The notes under the pieces are model-generated. The model searched no databases and was not told the origin of the DNA. It worked only from the letters and a program-made list of their open reading frames with translations. Below, in pieces: positions 1 through 9,399 of a stretch of DNA of 64,000 bases. The translations under genes were made by a program, and so were the position numbers. The DNA comes from Smittia aterrima (Eukaryota; Arthropoda; Insecta; Diptera; Chironomidae), in NCBI GenBank assembly GCA_033063855.1, contig CP093830.1, positions 18,166,854-18,230,853 of the forward strand. Direction: 5' to 3'. The first letter of the stretch is position 1. Every line of letters begins with the position of its first letter.

Positions 1-1
1 A

Positions 2-577
2 TACACTTGCATTCGATTTAAAGAAGGAAGAGCTAAAAACTTTATTGGAATAATCGCCGGACGTGGTTGCTACTCTCAAGTCGGAAAGAAAGGAGGACTG
101 CAAATTCTTTCGTTGCATAGACGCGGCTGCGTTCGCAAAGCAATAATAATGCACGAGTTCCTTCACGCTCTCGGATTCTTTCACATGCAATCAGCTTACG
201 ATCGCGATAAGTACGTCAAAGTGAACTTCGAGAATATCAAGCAAGGTCAACAACACAATTTCGCGAAACATTCCAATCAGTACATCACACACTTCAAGCT
301 TCCTTACGATCTCGACTCAATCATGCATTACTCAAAAAAAGCTTTCACGAAAAACGGGAAGAACACAATCGAAGCTCGAGACTCAGAGAATAACGACAGA
401 ATCGGTCAGAGGATTGGCTTAAGCTTTGGCGATATTTATCGTGTCAATAAGATGTACGGATGCGAAACTGCTGAGTGGAATCTTGAAGACATTTCCTTTG
501 AGGATCTCAGCAATGAATGGAATGAAGAACTTTTGGGCAAAGAGAATTATCGAAATAAAAGTTCTTCTCGATTATAA
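2..577 (+). CDS. Astacin-family zinc metalloprotease, 5' end missing
   Basis: This is the C-terminal part of a secreted astacin (M12A) endopeptidase; its beginning lies left of the window. The frame is open from position 2 and ends with TAA at 575-577. The zinc site reads HEFLHALGFFHMQSAYDRD, which keeps the three zinc histidines and the catalytic Glu of HExxHxxGxxH. The Met-turn follows as SIMHY. Two family positions differ: Met replaces the usual Glu after the third histidine, and Tyr replaces the Arg before DRD. The cysteines at GRGCY and at MYGCE fit the astacin disulfides. An acidic tail of about 35 residues follows the last cysteine and is absent from the next copy. The gene lies 165 bases before a close paralogue in the same orientation, so the pair arose by tandem duplication. 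It should be an active protease; the substrate is unknown. Confidence 0.9.
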   Translation, partial: YTCIRFKEGRAKNFIGIIAGRGCYSQVGKKGGLQILSLHRRGCVRKAIIMHEFLHALGFFHMQSAYDRDKYVKVNFENIKQGQQHNFAKHSNQYITHFKLPYDLDSIMHYSKKAFTKNGKNTIEARDSENNDRIGQRIGLSFGDIYRVNKMYGCETAEWNLEDISFEDLSNEWNEELLGKENYRNKSSSRL

Positions 578-742
578 ACTGAAAATTGAGTTAACTTATT
601 TCCATCCACAGAAAGACTTTGAGTCAATGTAAAGCGAGAAGTGATTTTCAAGTCGATCAACCGTGAACATGTTTTTGACTTCAAGCGGTGAAGTGAGAAT
701 TGCGCAATCATCGTTTTTTAAATCAAATCATTTCTTTCCGCA

Positions 743-1549
743 ATGGATAAGTTTGTGGTTTTTATTTTGTTTCTCGCAATTTCAATAAATTTAAGTCAAT
801 CGAACGAGAATCCAGAAGAATTAGATGACAAGTTCCAAGGCGACATGATCATTAACGACATTCAACGTCGCAACTTAGATTCGTCTCCACGAAATGGAAT
901 TATTTCAAAAAAGTATCATTGGATTAAAGTTGATGACAAAGTGATTGTGAACTTTGTATTCAGCAAAGAGAAACCAATTCGTAAGTCACTCATTCAAACT
1001 CATTAAAAAAAAGACTTTCATTCTTTTGATTCAGCTGAAGAGAATGTCAAACTCGTTAGGGAAGCTATGTACAGGATCGAGAATAAAACTTGCATCAAAT
1101 TCGTGGAAGGAGAAAGCAAAAACTTCATTAAAATTTTCGCTGGAGTCGGTTGTTACGCTCACGTTGGCAAACAAGGAGGAAAACAAGTGCTGTCGTTAGG
1201 CAAAGGTTGTTTTAAGATCGGTACAATCATCCACGAGTTTCTTCATGCTCTCGGTTTCTATCACATGCACTCTTCCTACGACCGCGATGACTTCATCACA
1301 ATTCACTTTGAAAACGTCAAAGAAAATCACAAATTAAACTTCGACAAATATTCCAACCGAAGAATCTCTCATTTTGGATCCACCTACGATCTCGACAGCA
1401 TTATGCATTATCCGTCGATAGCATTTGCACCTCCAGGCAAATTTTCAATTGAAACGAAGGATCCGAAAGATATGAATCGAATAGGACAAAGAGAAAAGCT
1501 TAGCGATAGCGACATCCGACGAATCAACAACATGTACGATTGTAAATGA
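743..1549 (+). CDS. Astacin-family zinc metalloprotease, complete (two exons)
   Basis: The exons are 743-980 and 1035-1549, with a 54-base intron (GTAAGT donor at 981, TTCAG acceptor ending at 1034), giving 250 residues. Residues 1-20 are a hydrophobic signal peptide. The short propeptide carries FQGD at 31-34, the aspartate-switch motif that holds astacins inactive until cleavage. The catalytic domain contains HEFLHALGFYHMHSSYDRD at 146-164 and the Met-turn SIMHY at 201-205. It ends at the family's last cysteine with no CUB or EGF module, as in small insect astacins such as the seminal metalloproteases. The active-site Glu is present, so activity is expected. Met and Tyr stand where many astacins have Glu and Arg in the extended zinc signature, and the upstream paralogue shares both changes. 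The start is the first ATG of the open frame and directly precedes the signal peptide. Confidence 0.93.
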
Positions 1550-1554
1550 ATAAA
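1549..1554 (+). terminator. Polyadenylation signal of the second astacin
   Basis: An AATAAA hexamer shares its first base with the TGA stop codon (1547-1549). The 3' UTR is therefore expected to be only some tens of bases long. T-rich and GT-containing sequence follows within about 40 bases, as expected for a cleavage region. Confidence 0.6.
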
Positions 1555-3040
1555 ATTAAATTTGAAAAACCAGAATTCTGGTTTACTCAACGAAGTCTTA
1601 TTTTCTGAATTTACTTTCATATGTCGACAGAGCCCGTTGAGCAAACTGAACAAACAAACGAGAGAACTTTCCGAACGAGTTTAAGTTAATAAATCCGCAG
1701 ATTAAAAAAGTTTTTTTTATCAGCAGAGCTGGAAACCTTGAAGCTTTTTTCAAGAAAGTTTTCATGGCAAAGCATGCAACACATTCGTCGTTTTCCGATT
1801 TCATTTGCATTTAGCAGCTCTCGCTAATAGTTTTTCTATCCGATTAATTCAAATCTGTTTTTATTCACAGTTGCAATGAAATTTATGAGCTCGGCAAACG
1901 CTGAACGTAAATCATTTCGAACTGCGAGGGAAACTTCATTAACATAAACGTCGAGTGAAGGACACTCGAGAGTTTAGAATGAAAATATTTTCTCTGTTCC
2001 TTGACTTTCCTTGTAGCTTCACATTTTTAATTAAAAAGAAAACTCCAAACTCTTAACTGATGAGGTCATCTTGAGTTTTCTTCTTTACTTCCCACGCTCT
2101 GTCATGTTTTCCGCAACTTCATACAAAATTAAATTCAAACGACTCATTCATCCTACTCAAAAGGAAAGTCTTCTATAATTCACTTTATTCTTCCTCGCCT
2201 TCATTACTTCATCTCCTCTCGTCGGTCTGGCGATGCTAGCAATAATCGTTACGTTGAATTAGCAGTCATTAAATGAAGTCCTTAATAATTCAATTTAGTT
2301 GAATGCTCCGCCAGCGCCACGACCGCAACACAAGCGATTGTTATCATACTCACAACTCTACATTTGCCTCATTCAAAGTAGCAAAGCTGATAAGAATTTA
2401 AAGTCGTTAGGCGTGAAATGAGCGAAACAATTTTTCCTCACACTTCGTAGACCGCAAAGAAAGAAAATTTACATCGAAAGCTGTTACGAAATTTCTTTCC
2501 CGCTTCCCTTTTCTCAAACGATGTAATTTTGCATGTTAAATTAATTACACGCTGCCCTACAATGTTTGACATTCTCTCTCTCACTCTCTCTTACTCTGCC
2601 TGCAACTACTCGACCCGCTTTAAGCCTGGCTTCGAGCAAAACTCTTTCTTCCTGTTCTCCCACTTTGTTCACCTTGTTCTCAACTCAAAGTCATTCATTT
2701 GCGGTTTTCTTCTGAGCGGAAGTTTACTCAACTGAACGAACGTCGTTAAACGTCAGGAGTTTTACGAGAAATAGTTTTAAAACGGGATTTGTAATTTAAT
2801 ATGCAATACAAAGAAGCAGAAACGCAACTTAAACTTAAATGAAATTCACACTTTGTCTATGGAGAAAGTCAATCCTTTCGAGTTGTCCATTATTCTCCTT
2901 CGTAAAGAGAAAGATAACGATTACTCATAATTAACTTAATTTTGCTTCAAGAAGCTTACAAATCGAGTGGAAAAGACAGAAGTGGGTCAAATTTGATGAA
3001 TGGCTCAGCTAATTACCTCGTTACGTTCAATTTCTCTTGC
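1555..3040. other. Intergenic region between the astacins and oskar
   Basis: There is no open frame with recognisable protein character. The sequence is AT-rich with short CT-rich patches, for example 2570-2590. It presumably contains upstream regulatory sequence for oskar, but I could not pick out a specific element. Confidence 0.5.
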
Positions 3041-3044
3041 TTTA

Positions 3045-3115
3045 TCAGTTTTTGTCAGTTCTCTCTCTGTTTCTCTCGTTTATCGAGGATTCTTCTCAGT
3101 TCTAATCAGTTCAGT
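3045..3115 (+). promoter_or_regulatory. Cluster of initiator-like TCAGT motifs upstream of oskar
   Basis: TCAGT, the arthropod initiator core, occurs five times on the coding strand at 3045, 3055, 3096, 3106 and 3111. The first is 110 bases and the last 40 bases before the oskar start codon. No TATA box is placed suitably, so a TATA-less promoter with several start points is plausible. The assignment rests only on motif and position. Confidence 0.35.
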
Positions 3116-3154
3116 TTGAATTGCTGATCGCATCGTGTTGTCGATTAAATATTA

Positions 3155-4581
3155 ATGTTAATGAATGTTTTAATTAAGTTTTTAGAGAAGCCCGAAGTTC
3201 CTTACTCAATCATTATTTTGTGTGTGACAGTTCTTCTCTGGCAGTTGATCGACAAGATGAAGACTCGAAAAGAAAGCGATAAAAGTTGCGAGGAAGCGCT
3301 GATAAGAGCGATAATCTGTGCATGTGGTCCTAAAGGAGCGACGTTAGATAAAATAAAAAGTGAGTGAAGCCTTTGAAGTGACTGACCCAATTTAATTTCT
3401 TTTTTTAACTTTCAGTTGATTACAAGGATCAAGTTGGCGAGAAGATTGAACATCACAACAACGATTATCTGCTTAGAAAACGTCTTGAATCGATTGATTA
3501 CGTTCGATCATGTACTCGCTTTGGTGTCACTTACTTTTACTCTGAAGCTCCAGCTCAACGACATCTCACGACAATGATAAAAAAGCAGAACAGCTCAAGA
3601 GTAATCAAGTCCACTCACGTTGTCGACACTTCAATCTGCAATGAAGAATCATTGGGAACGCCAAAGACCTGGGCTAACTCTCTGATTTCACGACGATGTC
3701 AATTAATTGAGAATTCTGTGATGGACGAGTCTTTGAAGGTGACTCCAAACAATTCTCGATTCAACAAGAGAACGCCAACAGCTCCCAAGAGGATGATGCA
3801 CGAAGATGCTGATCAAAGTGTGAAACCTTATTACAAAGATGAACATGAAGATTTTAGGTCATCCAAGAGTTTCGCAGATACGTCAATATCGAGATCGATG
3901 AGCAGGAATTTTAATGATGAAGTTCGTAAAATTAAATTGAATTTTGATCTTAAATTCAACAATTCTTATTCACAGGTTGATCCATTCCTGCCAAAGTTTT
4001 ACAATTTCATCCTCTTCGGCGACAACTTCTTTCTTGATCTCGCTGTCATGGCATTGGGATTTCGAATGATGACAAGTGATCGGATACTGCAAAGTGGCTA
4101 TTGCGTGTCTGGCCAAACGATTGCTGAAGCTACAAGGAACATCGAAGGCATGAGCAGCAATCAAATCATTCTACTCAATATTGGATCTGTTGACATCGCA
4201 CAAGGCAAAGAGTTGATCGATGTGATTCTCGATGTCGTTCGATTATTACAAACTTGCGTTGACAATCAGATCACGCCAATTCTTACAACCATCGCTCCTC
4301 TTGTAAACTATCGAACAGGAAATCGCGTTGACGTGACGAACGGTTTAAACGAATTCTTCAAGTGCAATCCATTCGGTTTTCCTGTCATCGATCTTCACAA
4401 AGTTTTCTTAAACAACAAAGGTCATGTCGATTCGCGATTCTTTAAGTCAGCGACACGACACGTAAGTGGAATGCGACACCCAATCGTCTCTTGGACTAAA
4501 TTCGGTCAACAAACTGTCATGCGAACGCTGAAGAAAGAACTCGGGTTAGCTTATCTTCACATTATAATGAGAGGATTGTAA
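3155..4581 (+). CDS. osk: Oskar germ-plasm organiser (LOTUS + OSK/SGNH-like domains)
   Basis: Oskar nucleates germ plasm in the insect oocyte by recruiting Vasa through its LOTUS domain and binding mRNAs through its OSK domain. The exons are 3155-3359 and 3416-4581 with a 56-base intron (GTGAGT donor, TTTCAG acceptor), giving 456 residues. Residues 17-32 form a strongly hydrophobic stretch followed by a basic cluster (34-39). The LOTUS winged helix spans about 46-112. A polar, poorly structured linker runs to about 255. The OSK domain spans about 262-446 and has an SGNH-hydrolase fold with the catalytic residues replaced: GDN at 270-272 instead of GDS, GSVD at 325-328 instead of a GxND block, and MRHP at 421-424 instead of DxxHP. 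Loss of the triad is also the state of Drosophila Oskar. LOTUS plus SGNH-like OSK in one protein is diagnostic of Oskar. An in-frame stop at 3146-3148 closes the frame upstream. ATGs at 3155 and 3161 both have a poor context, while the ATG at 3257 has a better one. Confidence 0.9.
3922..3975 (+). other. Possible in-frame optional intron inside oskar exon 2
   Basis: These 54 bases are AT-rich, end in a pyrimidine-rich tract with CACAG, and have the length of the real introns nearby (54 and 56). Removal would be phase 0, deleting residues 238-255 just before the OSK domain. The donor would be GTTCGT, which is weak. A better donor (GTAAAA at 3926) would shift the frame and stop the protein before the OSK domain. 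The stretch is treated as coding in the oskar entry. Confidence 0.3.
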
Positions 4582-4670
4582 ATTTGTTAAATGTTTTAAT
4601 TTGTCTTTCGTTAATTCTCTGATAATTTCTAAATTTCGTTGTCTAACATCAAAACTTCTCCTCATGATTA

Positions 4671-4702
4671 AAAACATTTTTCAGTGATCAGAAAAATGTT
4701 TT
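4671..4702 (+). promoter_or_regulatory. Perfect 12-bp hairpin with palindromic loop in oskar 3' UTR
   Basis: AAAACATTTTTC (4671-4682) pairs perfectly with GAAAAATGTTTT (4691-4702) around the 8-base loop AGTGATCA. The loop contains TGATCA, its own reverse complement, so two transcripts could pair loop to loop. The hairpin starts 89 bases after the stop codon. A 7-base direct repeat CTCATGA flanks it at 4661-4667 and 4705-4711. In Drosophila oskar, 3' UTR stem-loops direct oocyte entry and a palindromic loop drives mRNA dimerisation; a similar role here is inference. Confidence 0.5.
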
Positions 4703-4916
4703 CTCTCATGACTTCGCTGCACATTCGAGGCTGCAGCTTCTGAGATTCTGATGTTTGACAACTTTAAATTACATGGAAATTATCCGTTGAGTTAAATCTC
4801 ATGTGATTCGTTTAATTGTTCGCAGCAGAAATTTAATTTTTTATGTTAAGAAATGAGAATTTGCTTCGAAAGGAAACAGGAAAATTGTTCAACTTTAAAT
4901 TTCTCTTTTGTTAGAA

Positions 4917-4922
4917 AATAAA
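4917..4922 (+). terminator. Candidate polyadenylation signal of oskar
   Basis: This is the first AATAAA after the oskar stop and is followed by a GT-containing stretch. It would give a 3' UTR of about 350 bases that includes the hairpin at 4671-4702. That is shorter than the roughly 1 kb 3' UTR of Drosophila oskar, so a more distal site is possible. Confidence 0.5.
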
Positions 4923-7900
4923 ATGTTGGAAAATTGCAGGAAAATTCAAATAAATTACGACGTAGTTTCATTTCCATCCAATTACTGAAAAGCTGTGCAA
5001 TATTTGGTAGAAGAACTCAACTTGAGTTCGCTGGAAACGGTTGAGTTGTGAGCTTTAAAACTTCAATGACGTTTCCAACTTGAAGAGACTGAATGAATGT
5101 AGAGCAGTTCTAAGAAATTTTATGAGTTTTATTTTTATTAAAGTTCAATTCGACTACAATGAAGGCTTGAGAAATATTCGACAATGAATGCAACACGTGA
5201 AGATTTACATTCTTCGAATTGAGCTTTGCAAGGCTCGAGCAAATCGGAGGAGAACGATTCAACTTCATTATCGAAGCTTTAGTCAAACTATTAAGTTTCA
5301 TGAAAACAAATTTGTTCTATTTCAATTTCCTCGCAAATCACTTCGAGAAACTTTGCTGCGGTGCGATGAACATTCCCTCGAGGGAGAAAAGCATCACACG
5401 ATCTCGATAAGATTAACTATTTCTCAAACATGTCAAGGAGGATGAGTGCACAATCCATCTTCGTTAAACTTTTCATTTTGAGAAACGAGCTTTTTCATGT
5501 TTGCACGCTATGGCAGCAGAAGCAAAGGCGACGTTCGCTGATTGATAGACAGCATAGAGAAGTACACTTCTCTCTCCTCATGCACCCACTGTCTCTCTCT
5601 CGTACATCGAACATCGAAGCTTGCTCGAGAATTTTTGCAATAGATTGTTAACAAGTGCTTTCAGTACTCTGGTTGCACATAAATTTCTGAACGTGAACAG
5701 CATGCAGTGTCTCGCTCGTTATGTGCTGTCTCGTAATTAGGTCAAAAGTTCCACATTTTTCTCACAACTCCTGGGAAATTTTCAAATAATAAGCACGTCA
5801 CGTATCCCTGGTTAAAAATGTAAATTTAATTTCCACTGCAAAGTTTTCGACGAAGCTTTTCAAGAGCAAAAACGGAAACTTTGATTTGCATTAAAACTTT
5901 TAAGTTGAGCAGAAATTGAAATGTTGAGATTGTAAACTTGGCAGGAACTTCCGTGGTTGAAGCGACAAGAACTCATTAGGCTTAGTTGGAAAGAGCACTA
6001 AAGACACTTCACTCTCGACTCCGTGCATGCTTTTGAATGAAAAGTGTTGGAATTACAAATTTAAAATTTTCCTTTGAAACAAAACAAGAGAAAAAAAAAA
6101 TCCTCGCGAGGAAGGAGGAAAAACGATTTATTCACATGACGTATGTTGAACGCGGTTTAAACTTTAAAATGCGATTGCATTGTGTTTTAAATTCAAACTC
6201 TTCCTTTGAATCAGTAATGACGCTTCAGACATTTACAATTTTCCCCTCACATGCATTTCTGAATGAATCATCGCGTCCCGGTCTCCGCATTATTCAAATC
6301 GCTCTCATAACCATTATCATATCGCTTCAAAGGTTCGTTCATACGATTTTACATCGCAATTTGCACCAGAGCGCCGAGCGAGAGATGAGAATAAATTTAA
6401 AATAATCGCATCAGACCATCATTCAAATTCCATCATCAAAGTCTAAAGCACAGAGTTGGGAAAAGTCAATCCTAACATTGAGAACGAGAAAGATTCAAAT
6501 GACGAGATCTGAGCTTGAGTTTGAAGCTCATGTGTGAACACTAAACTTGAATTTTCATCGCTGACGAGGGAGATGGATGACGGAAGCATAAGTGAGCTCC
6601 AAATCTAATAAAGCAATAAAAATTACTTTTTTCTTAAATGAGATTTCCCCTTTCTCTATCGCACACAGCGAAGGTTCGTTCAAGTGATCCAAATTTGTCA
6701 CTTTTTGACACCCGAGGAGCACTTGAAGCGATAATTCTTGAGCAAAGCATGAAAGTGGAGGAAAACAATTCAAAGAAAATCAACAAACTCTCGGCAACTT
6801 CTCGAAGACTTGTGGAGGCTTTAAATTTCCATGCCCTCGAGCTTCGTCTAAACAAGGGACGAAGAACCTTTTAAATTGATATGAAAAATGATTGAAACGT
6901 AAGTGGAATATTAAATGGCACCGTGTGGATTGTGTGAAGGATCGAGAGTTAAAAATATTTTCCATTGTCGTCCTCACACAGAAAAACAATTTCAAAAGGT
7001 GAAACGTCTGACGTTGAAGATATTTTCCGCCACAAGCAGATATTTGCCCACAAAATCGAAGACGAGATTTGATCAGGCTGCCAAGTTTCTTTCTTCTCTC
7101 TTCAAAGAAGAAAAAAAAAACTCAAGACGAACGAAAATAAAAAGCTCAAAATCAATTATTTTTAAAAGCTTTTCTTGTAAAACGTGTATCAGGTGTCATG
7201 CAAGGTTGTTCATCTTTTCCACTCGTGGAGCTTTCAAATGCACAACAGCTTGTGTAATCTTTTTCTCGAAGCGACATTAGCATGCTCGCCCACATAACTT
7301 CTCATCTCCAATGAATAAATGGAAAAACGTAAAAGTTCAATGGGAATTTTATGACACACTCAGATGCTCTCATTCTCCATCTCTCCCTTCAACCATTATG
7401 CTTGCGAGTAAAAGTTGTACGAGCAGGTCAAATCACTTGGGGTTGCTTGATAAATGAGATGAGGTTTAAGTTGACAGAGGCGTTTGATTCAGTGAGAAAT
7501 GGATTGAAACATCTCGACTTTCCCTGCTTGCAACTTGATACATCATCCGCACAAGAATTCTCCCTCACCAAAGAATAACAAAAGAAAATGATTGAATAAA
7601 CAAAGCTCGAGATACTTTTAGTTCAGCGTTTCGAGGACACGAAGGAACAAAAAGTGTCAAGCGAGAGAGAGGGAGAGTCGTTTTAAATTTCTTACTCCCA
7701 CCGAAGAGTCAAGTTTTCCTGTGAAAATATTTACGACCATGAATCAACATTGAGAGTCGCATGCACATCTGCGAAGCGGGAAAACTCTTTCACTCACATT
7801 CGAAGGAATTTTCACGATGCAAGTCAAACGTGGAAACACAAAGAAAATGCATGGCGAATACTCTCGAATGTTTGAGTGTAGTCGATGTGGCGCAGTAGTA

Positions 7901-8256
7901 ACATGCGCGAATGAAAATTGTAGAAATTCATGAATAAATTCTGTTATCAATGCGAAGCGTCTCGTAGTGTTGAGTTTTGTTAGTGCGCGAAGGAGAAAAC
8001 TCAACAAATCCTCTCCGAGCATGAATGAAATTTTAAAAACTGAAATTAAAAACAAAAATTGATTGTCAAACAAAAACTTTGATCACAAAACTTTTGTTTC
8101 AATAAAATTAAAAACTTTCAAAAAGAAAATTATTTATTCAAAGCTTCCTTCGATCATTAAAAGCATTTCCAGCATTTCACTCTCTTCGAAAACTTTCGCA
8201 ATTCACACATTGAAAGCACAAGTATTTTCGTTCGAAAGAGAACTTTTCTCTCATTT
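4923..8256. other. Intergenic region downstream of oskar
   Basis: I see no protein-like frame, RNA gene or clear mobile element. Short GA- and CT-rich runs occur near 5570-5600 and 7660-7675. The open frames in this stretch are low-complexity and lack any recognisable domain. Confidence 0.5.
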
Positions 8257-8270
8257 TTTTCACGTGAAAA
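8257..8270. promoter_or_regulatory. 14-bp palindrome with CACGTG E-box
   Basis: The sequence reads TTTTCACGTGAAAA and is a perfect palindrome around the bHLH site CACGTG. It ends 34 bases before a TATATA element, a position typical of a proximal promoter element. The factor could be a USF, Myc/Max, MITF-type or clock-type bHLH protein; the sequence does not say which. Confidence 0.35.
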
Positions 8271-8304
8271 GCAGTTTGCGCCCTCAGAAGCAATCGTAAA
8301 CTCA

Positions 8305-8340
8305 TATATATTCGGTGTCGTCAACACACGGACATCATAG
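8305..8340 (+). promoter_or_regulatory. Candidate TATA core promoter
   Basis: TATATA at 8305-8310 lies 32 bases before an initiator-like TCATAG whose A at 8337 could be the start site. An E-box palindrome lies just upstream. The nearest downstream gene on this strand is the heparan sulfate 3-O-sulfotransferase at 23.4 kb, so a first non-coding exon followed by a long intron would be needed. No transcript evidence is available. Confidence 0.3.
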
Positions 8341-9399
8341 TTGAGTGAAAGCTGGCGTCGTTAAAAGCTCTGACTCCGCGTTCCTTCGAGTGTTGCGTTT
8401 TACCATCCGACAAAGAGAGCATTTGAAAAGTTTATGGTTTCTGTTCTTATTGTTTGTGAAAGACGATCTTGATTAAATCAACGAGTTCGCTCATGATGAT
8501 GAGAAAATATTTATTCAATCATTTCGACGAAAATAACTTGAAGTGGCAATAGAAAATTTCTCGGCAAAGGTGAAGGAAAAGAGAAGCGGAAGGAAAATCC
8601 GCTCCAGTGCCAAATAAAAAAAAGTGAAAAGCTCAAAAATTCACTCATGAACGTTGCTATGTGATTTTACTAATCTGATTCACCCGCGATAATGGATTGT
8701 GCTTGCGAAAAACGATTGCGGTTTGAAGCGAGAGAAATCCTTGATCGTAATTAAGATGGAGTTTTCATTGTTGTCGGAAAATGAGTTTTGAGAAAAAAGA
8801 AAATGTGAAAAATTTTCTTCCGTAAAAGGTTTCCTCGAACTAACACATTCACCCGTCACACACGCAAACGCCTGTGAGGAAAAGCGCGCTCCTAAAGGAG
8901 AATCGAATAAGAAAAACAGAGAGAAACGAAAAAAAAAGAAGACACAAATGAAAATGTTGGTTTTGGCTTCTGATGATGTTTTTTTTTATGAAAACCACGC
9001 TAAAGCGGACGGAAAGCGACGACGATGACACATAGAAAGCGAGTCTTACGATCGATGTTGTCACAGTGAGGTGGATGCTTCTAAAGTGTAGAACATCAAG
9101 AAGACAATCTTCGTGAAATCAAGAAAATGCAAAAAAGTGGAGGAACCTTGAACGTTTGTGTCGTTCGAATGAAATAAAGTTCACGCTCTCTCGCCCACCT
9201 CTCCCACAATCTTTCTCACTCTCTCTCTCTCGCGCGCTTTTCTCGCTTCTTGTGTTTCGGTGAGGAGGAAAAAAAGGAAACTCAAACTTCGACTCACACA
9301 AAACTTTCCCGAAAGAACGCGCCGAGGAAAATAAGTATTATCACATCTCTATCTATTGATTGAGTTACAATTGTCAAAACAGTTCGTGAGTGCTTACAG
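8337..9399 (+). other. Candidate 5' non-coding exon ending in a consensus splice donor
   Basis: The stretch runs from the putative start site at 8337 to CAG|GTGAGA, whose GT lies at 9400-9401. A second donor-like GTGAGT lies a few bases upstream. It contains many short upstream ATGs and CT-rich runs but no convincing protein frame. It could be the leader exon of the sulfotransferase, joined across about 14 kb, but the connection is unproven. Confidence 0.22.
9215..9237. repeat. CT/GA simple repeat with CG-rich end
   Basis: This run of CT dinucleotides passes into CGCGCGC. On the minus strand it reads as a GAGA tract, the type of site bound by GAGA factor in flies. It lies within the candidate 5' exon at 8337-9399. 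Confidence 0.6.
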
